Below, piece by piece: positions 33,565 through 41,697 of a stretch of DNA of 64,000 nt; the stretch's first letter is position 1, and every line of letters starts with the position of its first letter. The stretch is from Nibrella saemangeumensis (lineage in GTDB: Bacteria > Bacteroidota > Bacteroidia > Cytophagales > Spirosomataceae): assembly GCF_039541915.1 (NCBI RefSeq), contig NZ_BAABHD010000023.1:17113-81112 (forward strand). The letters run 5' to 3'. Made by a program: the position numbers and the translations under genes. The notes below the pieces were generated by a model. The model was not told the origin of the DNA, ran no database searches, and was given only the letters and a program-made list of their open reading frames with translations.

Positions 33565-34497
33565 ATGGACTTTTTAGATGACATCCGCGGCATGAAGTTC
33601 TTCGACATGCACGCGCATATGAGTTCCCGCACCACCGACGATTACCAGGCCATGGCTGATGCCGGTATTGTGGCCGTTATTGAACCCGCCTTCTGGCTGG
33701 GACAACCCCGTACGGGTGTGGATTCATTTCGGGATTATTTTGCCAGCCTAGTCGGCTGGGAGCGTTTCCGGTCGTCGCAGTTTGGTATCCGGCACTATTG
33801 CACCATTGGTCTGAACTCCAAAGAGTCAAATCAGGTAGAGCTGGCCGAGCAGGTAATGGAGATTCTACCCTTATTCATTTATAAAGAAGGCGTAGTCGGT
33901 GTGGGTGAAATTGGTTTCGATGACCAAACCCCCGCCGAAGAAAAGTATTACCGGGCGCAACTGGAACTGGCGAAGGAAGCCAACCTGCCGGTGCAGATTC
34001 ACACGCCCCACCGCGATAAAAAACGGGGAACTACGCGCAGCATGGACATTGCCATTGAACACGGCCTTGACCCCGGCATGGTCATCGTGGACCATAACAA
34101 CGAGGAGACGGTAAAAGAGGTACTCGACCGGGGATTCTGGGCCGGCTTTACCATTTACCCGTTCACCAAAATGGGTAACGAGCGAATGGTTGAGATCGTA
34201 AAACAGTACGGCAGCAACCGCATCATGGTCAACTCGGCCTGCGACTGGGGTATCAGCGACCCGCTGGCCGTACCGAAGACAGCCGCTTTGATGAAGCAAA
34301 AAGGTATCTCCGACCACGACATCCGCATGGTCACCTTCGAAAACGCCGTCACCGCCTTTGCCCAAAGCGGCCAACTCAGCCTCGAAGAACTGGAGCAGCC
34401 TCTGACCATCGACCAGAGCCAGAAATTCAACGGCAGCACTATCCTCCGCGGTGGCCAAGCCCCAGGAATCGCGAAGGAGTCAATTACAATACGCTAA
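33565..34497 (+). CDS. eboB: TatD family hydrolase EboB
   Basis: A 310-residue metal-dependent hydrolase of the TatD superfamily matching EboB. Metal ligands are seen in MHAHMSSRT (HxH near residue 16), Glu in GVGEIGFDD (near residue 114), His in IHTPHRD and HNN in VDHNNEE, and Asp in SACDWGISD. The combination EPAFWLGQPRTG with the early DDYQAMADAGI is the EboB version. It works with EboA in an export process of unknown substrate in Bacteroidota. Separated from eboA by sbtA and two envelope genes on the other strand, so not co-transcribed with it. Confidence 0.85.
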   Translation: MDFLDDIRGMKFFDMHAHMSSRTTDDYQAMADAGIVAVIEPAFWLGQPRTGVDSFRDYFASLVGWERFRSSQFGIRHYCTIGLNSKESNQVELAEQVMEILPLFIYKEGVVGVGEIGFDDQTPAEEKYYRAQLELAKEANLPVQIHTPHRDKKRGTTRSMDIAIEHGLDPGMVIVDHNNEETVKEVLDRGFWAGFTIYPFTKMGNERMVEIVKQYGSNRIMVNSACDWGISDPLAVPKTAALMKQKGISDHDIRMVTFENAVTAFAQSGQLSLEELEQPLTIDQSQKFNGSTILRGGQAPGIAKESITIR

Positions 34498-34561
34498 CTT
34501 TTTAATTATTAATGATGAGTTATGAATGAGTTGATGCAGCCAATCATTCATCATTCTCTTA
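34498..34561. repeat. Word-type imperfect inverted repeat
   Basis: Runs of the words AATGATGAG/ATGAATGAG on the left face CAATCATTCATCATTCTC on the right, making an imperfect hairpin between the convergent ends of eboB and the 34562-35272 gene. Same style as 4473-4532 and 46138-46205. Confidence 0.5.
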
Positions 34562-35272
34562 TCATCCCGTTGCCCGCAGCGCAATCAGCTGCCGGGCAAT
34601 GGGCAGCAGCGTCTCTTCGACCGGGTAACTGCGCCGGGCTTCCAGCATAAAGGTAGCCGGGTTGGGTAGATGGCGGTAGCGCCGGACCAGGTCCAGCTTC
34701 ATGTGCTCGAACGTATGCCCCAGGCTTTTGCGGGTCTTCTCCAAAAACCGGAACTGCACAATGCGTCCGCCCGGTTCATTCTCATCATACAGCGTCAGGC
34801 AGAAGTAATACACCAGCGTTTCCGATTGGGTATTCCGGTGAATCAGCAAATAGCCTTCGTCGGGCCGGAGTGGCAATAGACCGATGGGTTCCAGTGTCAG
34901 TGACGCGGCAATACGCCGCCACAGATGCTGCCCTTCTGTCAGTGCCTCATGAAAACGCGGCAGGGCAAAATCCATAATAGCGTCTACTTCCGACAGGTAC
35001 GCATCGTCCGTTACCTCAGTTTTATAGGTGATGGTGCGGGATTTGACGTCAATTCGGTCGACTTGTTTGGGAAAGGAGGCATTTAGCGTACCTTTGCACC
35101 GCCGAAAATGAAGACCTGCTTCGTAATGGCGACGAAGCTCCGGTAGATCAGGGCACAACTTCCGGTCAGAGAAGTTCTGCTTTACCGCTTGTAAGTATGC
35201 CATAACGACATATTTTTTGTATTCGGCATCAATCCATCCCTGCGTCAACCAGTCAGGCTGTAATTTTTTCAT
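34562..35272 (-). CDS. Conserved hypothetical protein, unknown function
   Basis: A 236-residue soluble protein with no signal peptide. N-terminal helical part (QGWIDAEYKKYVVMAYLQAV then ELRRHYEAGLHFRRCKGTLN), central beta part with LLPLRPDEGYLLIH, and a C-terminal basic tail (RRYRHLPNPATFMLEARRSY). No motif is recognised. The segment DLPELRRHYEAG resembles proteins annotated only as hypothetical in Cytophagales. Start set at ATG 35272; the TTG at 35281 is an alternative. Convergent with eboB, and divergent from groES with a 251-base gap. Confidence 0.75.
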   Translation of the reverse strand: MKKLQPDWLTQGWIDAEYKKYVVMAYLQAVKQNFSDRKLCPDLPELRRHYEAGLHFRRCKGTLNASFPKQVDRIDVKSRTITYKTEVTDDAYLSEVDAIMDFALPRFHEALTEGQHLWRRIAASLTLEPIGLLPLRPDEGYLLIHRNTQSETLVYYFCLTLYDENEPGGRIVQFRFLEKTRKSLGHTFEHMKLDLVRRYRHLPNPATFMLEARRSYPVEETLLPIARQLIALRATG

Positions 35273-35427
35273 AACTGTCAATTAACGGTTGGGCTTTTTG
35301 GTTGTACCCGGATAATATACTTAAAAAATCACTATCTGCCAAATAGTGTTTGCCGTTTCAGAGCCATTGGCTAAGATTCAGCATATCCGACCAGCCCAGA
35401 CTCCCATCCTGAAAATTTGGCAGAGTA

Positions 35428-35461
35428 TGACAGATTACGTGAATTGGCACAATAGTTGGCA
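35428..35461 (+). promoter_or_regulatory. Candidate sigma-54-like promoter with TGACA box ahead of groES
   Basis: TTGGCACAATAGTTGGC (35444-35460) resembles TGGCAC-N5-TTGC, but has one extra G in the -12 part, so spacing is off by one. A TGACA box lies at 35428-35432, at a similar distance to that in front of grpE. No complete CIRCE (TTAGCACTC palindrome) is seen; only TTAGCAC at 35480-35486. Weaker evidence than for grpE. Confidence 0.35.
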
Positions 35462-35523
35462 AGCGGGGAAGTGGAAACGTTAGCACGTAACATATTCATT
35501 TTTAACCTTAATCAATCACAATT

Positions 35524-35820
35524 ATGACTACAGCAACGGAAAGCGTGACAGTGAACGTGAGACCGCTGGCTGACCGGGTACTGGTAGAACCGGCCCCGGC
35601 TGAAGAAAAAACCGCGTTTGGTATTATCATTCCTGACACAGCGAAAGAAAAGCCGCAGCGTGGAACGGTAGTAGCCATTGGTACTGGCAAGAAAGACGAG
35701 CCCCTGACGGTTAAGGTGGGCGATACCGTACTGTATGGCAAATATGCCGGAACGGAAATCACTGTTGAAGGCAGAGAGTACCTGATCATGCGTGAGTCGG
35801 ATATCTTCGCGATTATCTAA
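35524..35820 (+). CDS. groES: Co-chaperonin GroES
   Basis: GroES caps the GroEL ring. 98 residues: NVRPLADRVLVEPAPAEEKT at the start, the mobile loop region TAFGIIIPDTAKEKPQRGTV, and the end VEGREYLIMRESDIFAII. Upstream gene of groES-groEL, with 97 bases between; stress control is likely given the sigma-54-like site at 35428-35461. Confidence 0.98.
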   Translation: MTTATESVTVNVRPLADRVLVEPAPAEEKTAFGIIIPDTAKEKPQRGTVVAIGTGKKDEPLTVKVGDTVLYGKYAGTEITVEGREYLIMRESDIFAII

Positions 35821-35917
35821 TTGCCGGCAGGTATCTGAAAACGTGATGTAGCGTTTTCACTGGCTTCGGCCATCCGATTCTGACGTTTTTCAGTAACATT
35901 TTAATTTCCCTACAACT

Positions 35918-37555
35918 ATGCCTAAAAGAATATTTTTCGATACGGACGCCCGTGAGAAAGTAAAGAAGGGTGTTGATACCCTGGCTGACGCCGTAAAAGT
36001 TACGCTGGGTCCTAAAGGCCGTAACGTTATCCTCGACAAGAAATTTGGTTCACCGGCCATCACCAAAGATGGTGTCACCGTAGCTAAAGAAATCGAACTG
36101 AAGGACGCCATGGAGAACATGGGTGCTCAGTTGGTGAAAGAAGTTGCTTCCAAGACGGCCGACCAGGCTGGTGACGGTACTACTACCGCTACTGTACTGG
36201 CGCAGGCTATCTACTCAATCGGTGTAAAGAACGTAGCTGCCGGTGCCAACCCGATGGACCTGAAGCGCGGTATTGACAAAGCCGTACACGCTGTTGTAGC
36301 GAACCTGTCTGAGCAGGCGCAGACCGTTGGCGACGACTTCGGCAAAATCACCCAGGTGGCTACCATCTCCGCTAACTACGACGAGGAAATCGGTACCATG
36401 ATTGCCGAGGCCATGAAGAAAGTCGGCAAAGAAGGCGTTATCACGGTAGAAGAAGCCCGTGGTACCGAAACCGAAGTGAAGACCGTAGAAGGTATGCAGT
36501 TTGACCGCGGTTACCTGTCTCCGTACTTCGTTACGAACACGGAGAAAATGGAAGCCGAACTGGATCGTCCGTTCATTCTGATCTCTGAGAAGAAAGTTTC
36601 TTCCATGAAGGAACTGCTGCCCGTACTGGAGCAGGTTGCTCAGACTGGTCGTCCGTTGCTGATCATCGCCGAAGATGTAGATGGTGAGGCTCTGGCTACG
36701 CTGGTTGTTAACAAGATCCGTGGTGCCCTGAAAGTAGCGGCCGTAAAGGCTCCTGGTTTCGGTGACCGTCGGAAAGCCATGCTGGAAGACATTGCCATTC
36801 TGACCGGTGGTCAGGTGATCAGCGAGGAGCGCGGCTTCAAACTGGAGAACGCTTCCATCGAGTACCTGGGTCAGGCCGAGAAGATCATCATCGACAAGGA
36901 CAACACGACCATCGTAAACGGTATCGGCCATAAGGAAGACATCCAGGGCCGGGTGAACCAGATCAAAGCACAGATCGAGAACACAACGTCTGACTACGAT
37001 CGCGAGAAGCTGCAGGAGCGTCTGGCGAAACTGTCAGGTGGTGTTGCCATCCTGTACATCGGTGCTGCCACTGAAGTAGAAATGAAGGAGAAGAAAGACC
37101 GCGTTGACGATGCATTGCACGCAACCCGCGCTGCCGTTGAAGAAGGCATCGTGACGGGCGGTGGTGTAGCGCTGATCCGTGCCACGTCTGCTCTGGAAGG
37201 TCTGAAAGGCATCAACGAAGACGAAACGACGGGTATGAACATCATCCGCGTTGCTCTGGAGTCTCCGCTGCGTACGATCGTAGCCAACGCCGGTGGCGAA
37301 GGTTCAGTCGTCATCAACAAGGTGAAAGAAGGTCAGGGTGGCTACGGTTACAACGCCAAGACTGATACCTACGAAGACCTGTTTGCGGCTGGCGTAATTG
37401 ACCCGAAGAAGGTAACTCGTCTGGCGCTGGAAAATGCGGCTTCAATCGCTGGTCTGCTGCTCACAACTGAGTGTCTGATCGCCGATGAGCCGGAAGAAGA
37501 TAAAGGTGGCGCTGGTGCAGGTATGCACGGTGGCGGCATGGGTGGCATGATGTAA
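35918..37555 (+). CDS. groEL: Chaperonin GroEL
   Basis: GroEL, the 60-kDa chaperonin that folds proteins in the cytoplasm. 545 residues, the standard length. Visible: ATP-binding VTLGPKGRNVILDKKFGSP near residue 29, GDGTTTATVLAQA near residue 86, and the Gly/Met-rich C-terminus (MHGGGMGGMM). Its codon use looks strongly biased (highly expressed gene), unlike neighbours. Ends with the terminator at 37581. Confidence 0.99.
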   Translation: MPKRIFFDTDAREKVKKGVDTLADAVKVTLGPKGRNVILDKKFGSPAITKDGVTVAKEIELKDAMENMGAQLVKEVASKTADQAGDGTTTATVLAQAIYSIGVKNVAAGANPMDLKRGIDKAVHAVVANLSEQAQTVGDDFGKITQVATISANYDEEIGTMIAEAMKKVGKEGVITVEEARGTETEVKTVEGMQFDRGYLSPYFVTNTEKMEAELDRPFILISEKKVSSMKELLPVLEQVAQTGRPLLIIAEDVDGEALATLVVNKIRGALKVAAVKAPGFGDRRKAMLEDIAILTGGQVISEERGFKLENASIEYLGQAEKIIIDKDNTTIVNGIGHKEDIQGRVNQIKAQIENTTSDYDREKLQERLAKLSGGVAILYIGAATEVEMKEKKDRVDDALHATRAAVEEGIVTGGGVALIRATSALEGLKGINEDETTGMNIIRVALESPLRTIVANAGGEGSVVINKVKEGQGGYGYNAKTDTYEDLFAAGVIDPKKVTRLALENAASIAGLLLTTECLIADEPEEDKGGAGAGMHGGGMGGMM

Positions 37556-37580
37556 TTATCAGTCGGCCCAATACAAATAA

Positions 37581-37612
37581 GAAAGCCCCCGAAATTCGGG
37601 GGCTTTCTTATT
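37581..37612 (+). terminator. Intrinsic terminator of groEL
   Basis: GAAAGCCCCCG (37581-37591) pairs perfectly with CGGGGGCTTTC (37597-37607), loop AAATT, followed by TTATTTT. Confidence 0.9.
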
Positions 37613-37667
37613 TTAGTACCATAAACTATGTAGCTACATTAGTAAGCCTACATACCATAAAAACGAA

Positions 37668-37696
37668 AAAGCCAAGCGAGACACTCTCTTGGCTTT
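37668..37696. terminator. Second hairpin, terminator- or attenuator-like
   Basis: AAAGCCAAG (37668-37676) pairs with CTTGGCTTT (37688-37696), followed by CTGATTT. With no gene between it and the groEL terminator it may belong to the 25-codon ORF leader at 37714, or terminate an unseen small RNA. Confidence 0.45.
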
Positions 37697-37713
37697 CTGA
37701 TTTACTCAACGTT

Positions 37714-37791
37714 ATGAAAAACTTTTCTTTTCGACGCAATAATAAAACAAAAGCTACATTAAAATGTTTCCCGCTCGCTATTTTTTTTTAA
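37714..37791 (+). CDS. Possible 25-residue peptide (leader peptide or remnant signal sequence)
   Basis: ATG to TAA reads MKNFSFRRNNKTKATLKCFP followed by LAIFF. A basic N-terminus followed by a hydrophobic run is what a signal peptide looks like, so this may be the remnant start of an exported protein, or a leader peptide after the hairpin 37668-37696. It ends inside a run of nine T. No proof of translation. Confidence 0.25.
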   Translation: MKNFSFRRNNKTKATLKCFPLAIFF

Positions 37792-37880
37792 CGACAAAGA
37801 CAATACAATGACTATCAGCAGCTTATAAGTCATTAAATTTTCATTAATGCATTTATCATGTTTAAGGGCCTATCGTAAAA

Positions 37881-38564
37881 TTACTCAGTAGGGAACTGGT
37901 CATCGGCCTCAATCTGTCCATCCCTGATAGTCAGCATGCGGTCGGCCAACTCGGCTAGGTGCTCGTTATGGGTCACGATGACAAACGTCTGCCCAAAATC
38001 TTGTCTTAGGTCAAAAAATAGTTTGTGCAGTTCTTCGGCATTCCGGGAGTCGAGGTTACCGCTGGGCTCATCGGCAAACACAATGGCCGGCTGGTTGATA
38101 AGTGCCCTGGCTACAGCTGTTCGCTGCTGTTCCCCGCCCGACATCTGCGACGGCAAATGGTCCAACCGTTCGGTTAAGCCCAGCGTATTGAGCAAGGCAC
38201 TGGCCCGCTCCCGTACCTCACGCTCGTTACGGCCGGCAATGAACCCGGGCAGGCACACATTCTCCAGCGCCGTAAACTCAGGCAGGAGGTTATGAAACTG
38301 AAACACAAAGCCGATACGCTCGTTCCTGAACTTAGCCAGTTGCCGGTCATTGAGTCCGAACACATCCTGTCCGGCCAGTTGAACCTGTCCTTCATCGGGT
38401 CGGTCCAGCGTGCCCAGAATGTGCAGCAACGTGCTTTTCCCCGCCCCGGACGCACCCACAATGGAAACAATTTCACCCGAATAAATGGCCAGATCGATTC
38501 CCCTCAACACCGGAAGATTTCCGTACGAACGACGCAGATTCGCAGCCTGCAGCAGTACACTCAT
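37881..38564 (-). CDS. ABC transporter ATP-binding protein (LolD-like)
   Basis: A 227-residue ATPase of the MacB/LolD class. Walker A GASGAGKST near residue 37, signature MSGGEQQRTAVARALI near residue 141, Walker B IVFADEPSGNLD near residue 160. These ATPases pair with FtsX-like permeases to move lipoproteins or other molecules from the inner membrane, but no permease gene is adjacent, so the partner is elsewhere. Starts 140 bases from the divergent sucC. Confidence 0.92.
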   Translation of the reverse strand: MSVLLQAANLRRSYGNLPVLRGIDLAIYSGEIVSIVGASGAGKSTLLHILGTLDRPDEGQVQLAGQDVFGLNDRQLAKFRNERIGFVFQFHNLLPEFTALENVCLPGFIAGRNEREVRERASALLNTLGLTERLDHLPSQMSGGEQQRTAVARALINQPAIVFADEPSGNLDSRNAEELHKLFFDLRQDFGQTFVIVTHNEHLAELADRMLTIRDGQIEADDQFPTE

Positions 38565-38595
38565 TTAGTAAATCGTTTCAGGTTTCAAGCTCCAG

Positions 38596-38622
38596 GTTTC
38601 AGCCGGACGGCCCGGCTGAAAC
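38596..38622. repeat. 11-bp inverted repeat of the 'caggtttca' word type
   Basis: GTTTCAGCCGG (38596-38606) pairs with CCGGCTGAAAC (38612-38622). It sits in a run of CAGGTTTCA-like words between the divergent LolD-like ATPase and sucC. Confidence 0.6.
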
Positions 38623-38704
38623 AAAACTTCAAACGAGTTTTAAGAATAATTCGCTAATTTGCCGCCCAAATTTACTGTTTTCACCATTCGTTGTTGCATT
38701 CGTC

Positions 38705-39928
38705 ATGAATATACACGAGTACCAGGGTAAAGAAATACTGAAGCGTTACGGCGTCCGCATCCAGGAAGGTATTGTGGCCGAATCACCCGAAAAAGCGGTT
38801 GAAGCCGCCAAGCAGATGATGGCCCAGACGGGTTCAAAGTTTGTGGTTGTTAAGTCACAAATCCATGCCGGCGGCCGCGGTAAGGGTAAAATCAGGGGCA
38901 CCGAGCAACGGGGCGTTCAGGTGGCAAAGTCCGTCGATGAGGTACGCGACATTGCCAAAAACATCATCGGCAACGTGCTGATAACGCACCAGACCGGCCC
39001 CGAGGGCAAAAAAGTCAACAAGGTGCTGGTTGCCCAGGATGTATACTATCCGGGAGCCGCTGAGCCGAAGGAGTTTTACATCAGTATCCTGCTCGACCGG
39101 ACGAAAGCCTGCAACGTCATTATGGCCAGCACCGAAGGCGGTATGGACATTGAGGAGGTAGCCGCCCACACTCCCGAAAAAATCATTAAAGAATGGATCG
39201 ATCCGGCGGTCGGTCTGCAATCATTCCAGGCCCGTAAAATCGCGTTTGCACTGGGTCTGGAGGGCGATGCTTTTAAAGAAATGGTCAAGTTTGTATCCGC
39301 GTTGTACAAAGCGTACGTGGATATTGATGCCTCAATGTTTGAGATCAATCCGGTGCTGAAAACGTCGGATAACAAGATACTGGCCGTTGACGCGAAGGTA
39401 AACCTCGACGACAACGCGCTGTACCGTCACCCGGACATCGCGAACCTGCGCGACCTGAACGAAGAGGACCCGCTTGAAGTTGAAGCCACCTCGTTCGACC
39501 TGAATTACGTAAAACTCGATGGTAACGTAGGCTGTATGGTAAACGGTGCCGGTCTGGCGATGGCAACCATGGATATCATTAAACTGTCGGGTGGTGAGCC
39601 GGCCAACTTCCTGGACGTAGGAGGTGGGGCTAACGCTAAAACGGTTGAAGCCGGTTTCCGGATCATCCTGAAAGACCCGAACGTAAAGGCTATCCTGATA
39701 AACATCTTCGGGGGTATTGTTCGCTGCGACCGTGTAGCAACGGGTGTGGTAGAAGCGTACAAGGCCATCGGTGATATTCCAGTGCCCATTATCGTCCGCC
39801 TGCAGGGAACCAATGCTGAAGAAGGAGCCCGCATTATCGACGAATCCGGCCTGAAAGTATACTCGGCCGTTCAGCTGAAAGATGCAGCCGCTAAAGTGAG
39901 CCAGGTGCTCGAAGAGGTAGGGGCTTAA
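38705..39928 (+). CDS. sucC: Succinyl-CoA synthetase beta subunit
   Basis: Beta (ATP-grasp) subunit of succinyl-CoA synthetase of the citric acid cycle. 407 residues: MNIHEYQGKEILKRYGV at the start, the nucleotide loop KSQIHAGGRGKGKI near residue 50, and GGIVRCDRVATGVV near residue 334. Expected partner sucD is not adjacent, so the two subunits are encoded apart. Ends at the giant hairpin (39936-40009). Confidence 0.97.
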   Translation: MNIHEYQGKEILKRYGVRIQEGIVAESPEKAVEAAKQMMAQTGSKFVVVKSQIHAGGRGKGKIRGTEQRGVQVAKSVDEVRDIAKNIIGNVLITHQTGPEGKKVNKVLVAQDVYYPGAAEPKEFYISILLDRTKACNVIMASTEGGMDIEEVAAHTPEKIIKEWIDPAVGLQSFQARKIAFALGLEGDAFKEMVKFVSALYKAYVDIDASMFEINPVLKTSDNKILAVDAKVNLDDNALYRHPDIANLRDLNEEDPLEVEATSFDLNYVKLDGNVGCMVNGAGLAMATMDIIKLSGGEPANFLDVGGGANAKTVEAGFRIILKDPNVKAILINIFGGIVRCDRVATGVVEAYKAIGDIPVPIIVRLQGTNAEEGARIIDESGLKVYSAVQLKDAAAKVSQVLEEVGA

Positions 39929-39935
39929 TTATAAG

Positions 39936-40015
39936 GTTTCAGGTCCCAGGTTTCATGTTCAAAGTTGTTCAACAGCGCAACTTTGAACATGAAACCTGGG
40001 ACCTGAAACTTTTTT
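39936..40015. terminator. 32-bp perfect hairpin terminator between sucC and the M48 peptidase gene
   Basis: The left arm (39936-39967) is the exact reverse complement of the right arm (39978-40009), loop of 10 bases, followed by T6. Arms consist of CAGGT/TTTCA words and a GTTCAAAG core. Far longer than a terminator needs; both strands can fold into the same stem. Confidence 0.9.
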
Positions 40016-40862
40016 ACCGGCTTGTGTACGTTTGTCCCCGGCGTTGGTTATAGTACTTCAGCGCTTCCGGCATCATTTTCTGCAGGTTGCTGATCCGACG
40101 CTGGTCAGACGGGTGCGTTGACAAAAATTCAGGTGGTTTCCGGCGCGAGCCCCCCGCTTTGGACATACGAGACCAGAAGTTCACGGCTTCGCGGGGATCG
40201 TACCCGGCCATAGCCATAAAAATTAACCCTAGTTTATCGGCTTCTGTTTCCTGCGCCCGGCTGTGTGGCAGCCCCCGGCCCAGTTGATAACCGATTGGCA
40301 ACGCAGCGCCCACTGCCTGAAGCAACAATGCTCTTGTTTCACGCGGTCTGCTCTGAGCCACTGCCCCTAAAGCGGCCTGACCACCCTGAATCAGACCACT
40401 GGCCAGCAGCCCCTCGCTCATCCGCTCGTTACCGTGTTCAGCAATCGCGTGGGAAATCTCGTGGCCCATCACGGCTGCTACCCCGGCTTCGTTCTGCGTA
40501 TACGGTATAATTCCGGTGTAAAAGGCGACTTTACCTCCCGGCATAGCCCAGGCATTAACCTGCGGACTTTTAATCAGCGTAAACTCCCATTGAAAACCAC
40601 TTAACCGATTGCCAAAATTGTTAGCGGTCAGATAACTTTCCATTGCCTGACGTAAACGCCCGCCGACCCGACGAACCATTTCGGCCTGGGATCCGCTCCG
40701 TACTACATTACTGGTATCCAGAACCTGACGGTAACTGGTAAAAGCAAGCGGTAATAACTGTTCGTTCGGAATTAGTTTCAACTGCCTCCGATTCGACAGA
40801 GGTACCCGTTGGCAGGCAACCGCCATGGCTACTACCAACATCACTATCATCGCTCTGTTCAT
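40014..40862 (-). CDS. M48 family metallopeptidase, lipoprotein
   Basis: A 282-residue periplasmic zinc peptidase resembling BepA/LoiP-like M48 members. Lipobox near the start (VAMAVAC, Cys at about residue 17). The zinc motif HEISH is in AAVMGHEISHAIAEHG near residue 137, with third ligand in QETEADKLGL (near residue 210). Substrates are probably misfolded outer-membrane proteins, by family analogy. The stop codon sits at the foot of the giant hairpin shared with sucC. Confidence 0.92.
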   Translation of the reverse strand: MNRAMIVMLVVAMAVACQRVPLSNRRQLKLIPNEQLLPLAFTSYRQVLDTSNVVRSGSQAEMVRRVGGRLRQAMESYLTANNFGNRLSGFQWEFTLIKSPQVNAWAMPGGKVAFYTGIIPYTQNEAGVAAVMGHEISHAIAEHGNERMSEGLLASGLIQGGQAALGAVAQSRPRETRALLLQAVGAALPIGYQLGRGLPHSRAQETEADKLGLIFMAMAGYDPREAVNFWSRMSKAGGSRRKPPEFLSTHPSDQRRISNLQKMMPEALKYYNQRRGQTYTSR

Positions 40863-40998
40863 TGCCTGTTGATTTATTTGACTTATAAAATGGTCCAGTT
40901 ACTAACCTGGACGTCAATTCAGTACTATTTAGACGGTTAACCGGGCCGGATTGTTTGATTTTTTTAACGGCGGGTGCGGTTGAGCCATCATTACTCCT

Positions 40999-41006
40999 TA
41001 GATTTG
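40999..41006 (+). promoter_or_regulatory. Bacteroidota -7 promoter element
   Basis: TAGATTTG is a perfect TAnnTTTG 37 bases before the ATG of the FAH-fold gene (41044). Confidence 0.55.
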
Positions 41007-41043
41007 CGCCACAACCGCAGGTTTAACAAAGCCCCCTGAACGA

Positions 41044-41655
41044 ATGAAAATCATTGCCGTCGGACGCAATTACGCAGAGCATATAAAGGAACTCAACAAC
41101 GAACAACCGGACGACCCGGTTATCTTTACCAAGCCCGAAACGGCTATCCTCCGCAACAATGAACCGTTCTACTACCCCGACTTTTCATCCGACGTGCATC
41201 ATGAAGTAGAGGTACTGGTCCGTATCAGCCGCACCGGCAAGAATATTGAAGAAAAGTTTGCCAACAAATACTACGACGAGATTGGTATTGGCATTGATTT
41301 TACCGCCCGCGACCTGCAAACCAAACTGAAAACAAAGGGGCTGCCCTGGGATTTAGCAAAAGGATTTAATGGTTCAGCCCCTATTTCTTCGTTTATACCC
41401 AAAAGCGAGTTTGCCGATTTGCAAAATCTTAATTTCCGGCTTGATGTGAATGGGGAGACCCGGCAACAGGGGAATACCTCAATGATGCTGTTCCGTATCA
41501 ATTACCTGATCGCCTTTGTTTCGCGGTATTTTCTTCTGCAGCAGGGCGATATTCTGTTCACCGGCACGCCTAAAGGCGTTGGTCCGGTGCAGGTAGGTGA
41601 TCGGCTCACGGCTTATCTGGAAGACCGTAATATGCTGGAATTTGACATTAAGTAA
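41044..41655 (+). CDS. Fumarylacetoacetate hydrolase family protein
   Basis: A 203-residue FAH-fold enzyme. The family signatures GRNYAEHIKEL (residue 7), FTKPETAIL (near residue 29), a metal-binding EVEVLVRIS (near residue 57) and LFTGTPKGVGPVQVGD (near residue 170) are all present. The fold includes oxaloacetate decarboxylases, acylpyruvases and aromatic-degradation hydrolases; short single-domain members such as this often act as acylpyruvase or oxaloacetate decarboxylase. Followed 42 bases on by the M23 peptidase gene; probably co-transcribed. Confidence 0.9.
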   Translation: MKIIAVGRNYAEHIKELNNEQPDDPVIFTKPETAILRNNEPFYYPDFSSDVHHEVEVLVRISRTGKNIEEKFANKYYDEIGIGIDFTARDLQTKLKTKGLPWDLAKGFNGSAPISSFIPKSEFADLQNLNFRLDVNGETRQQGNTSMMLFRINYLIAFVSRYFLLQQGDILFTGTPKGVGPVQVGDRLTAYLEDRNMLEFDIK

Positions 41656-41697
41656 ACGGTTATACCGCCAGGATGGGTTGAATCGTGTGTCTCAGGT

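Larger units (their letters stand above)
37556..37880. other. Gap of 325 bases with two hairpins and a 25-codon ORF
   Basis: Holds the groEL terminator (37581-37612), a second hairpin (37668-37696) and a 25-codon ORF (37714-37791). Otherwise no coding signal. The region is notably A/T-rich compared with its surroundings. Between the hairpins and the ORF there is no TAnnTTTG match that I can find. Confidence 0.5.

Noticed and set aside
35470..35500. CIRCE operator ahead of groES
   Set aside because: Only one half-like TTAGCAC is seen at 35480-35486; the second half GAGTGCTAA is missing.
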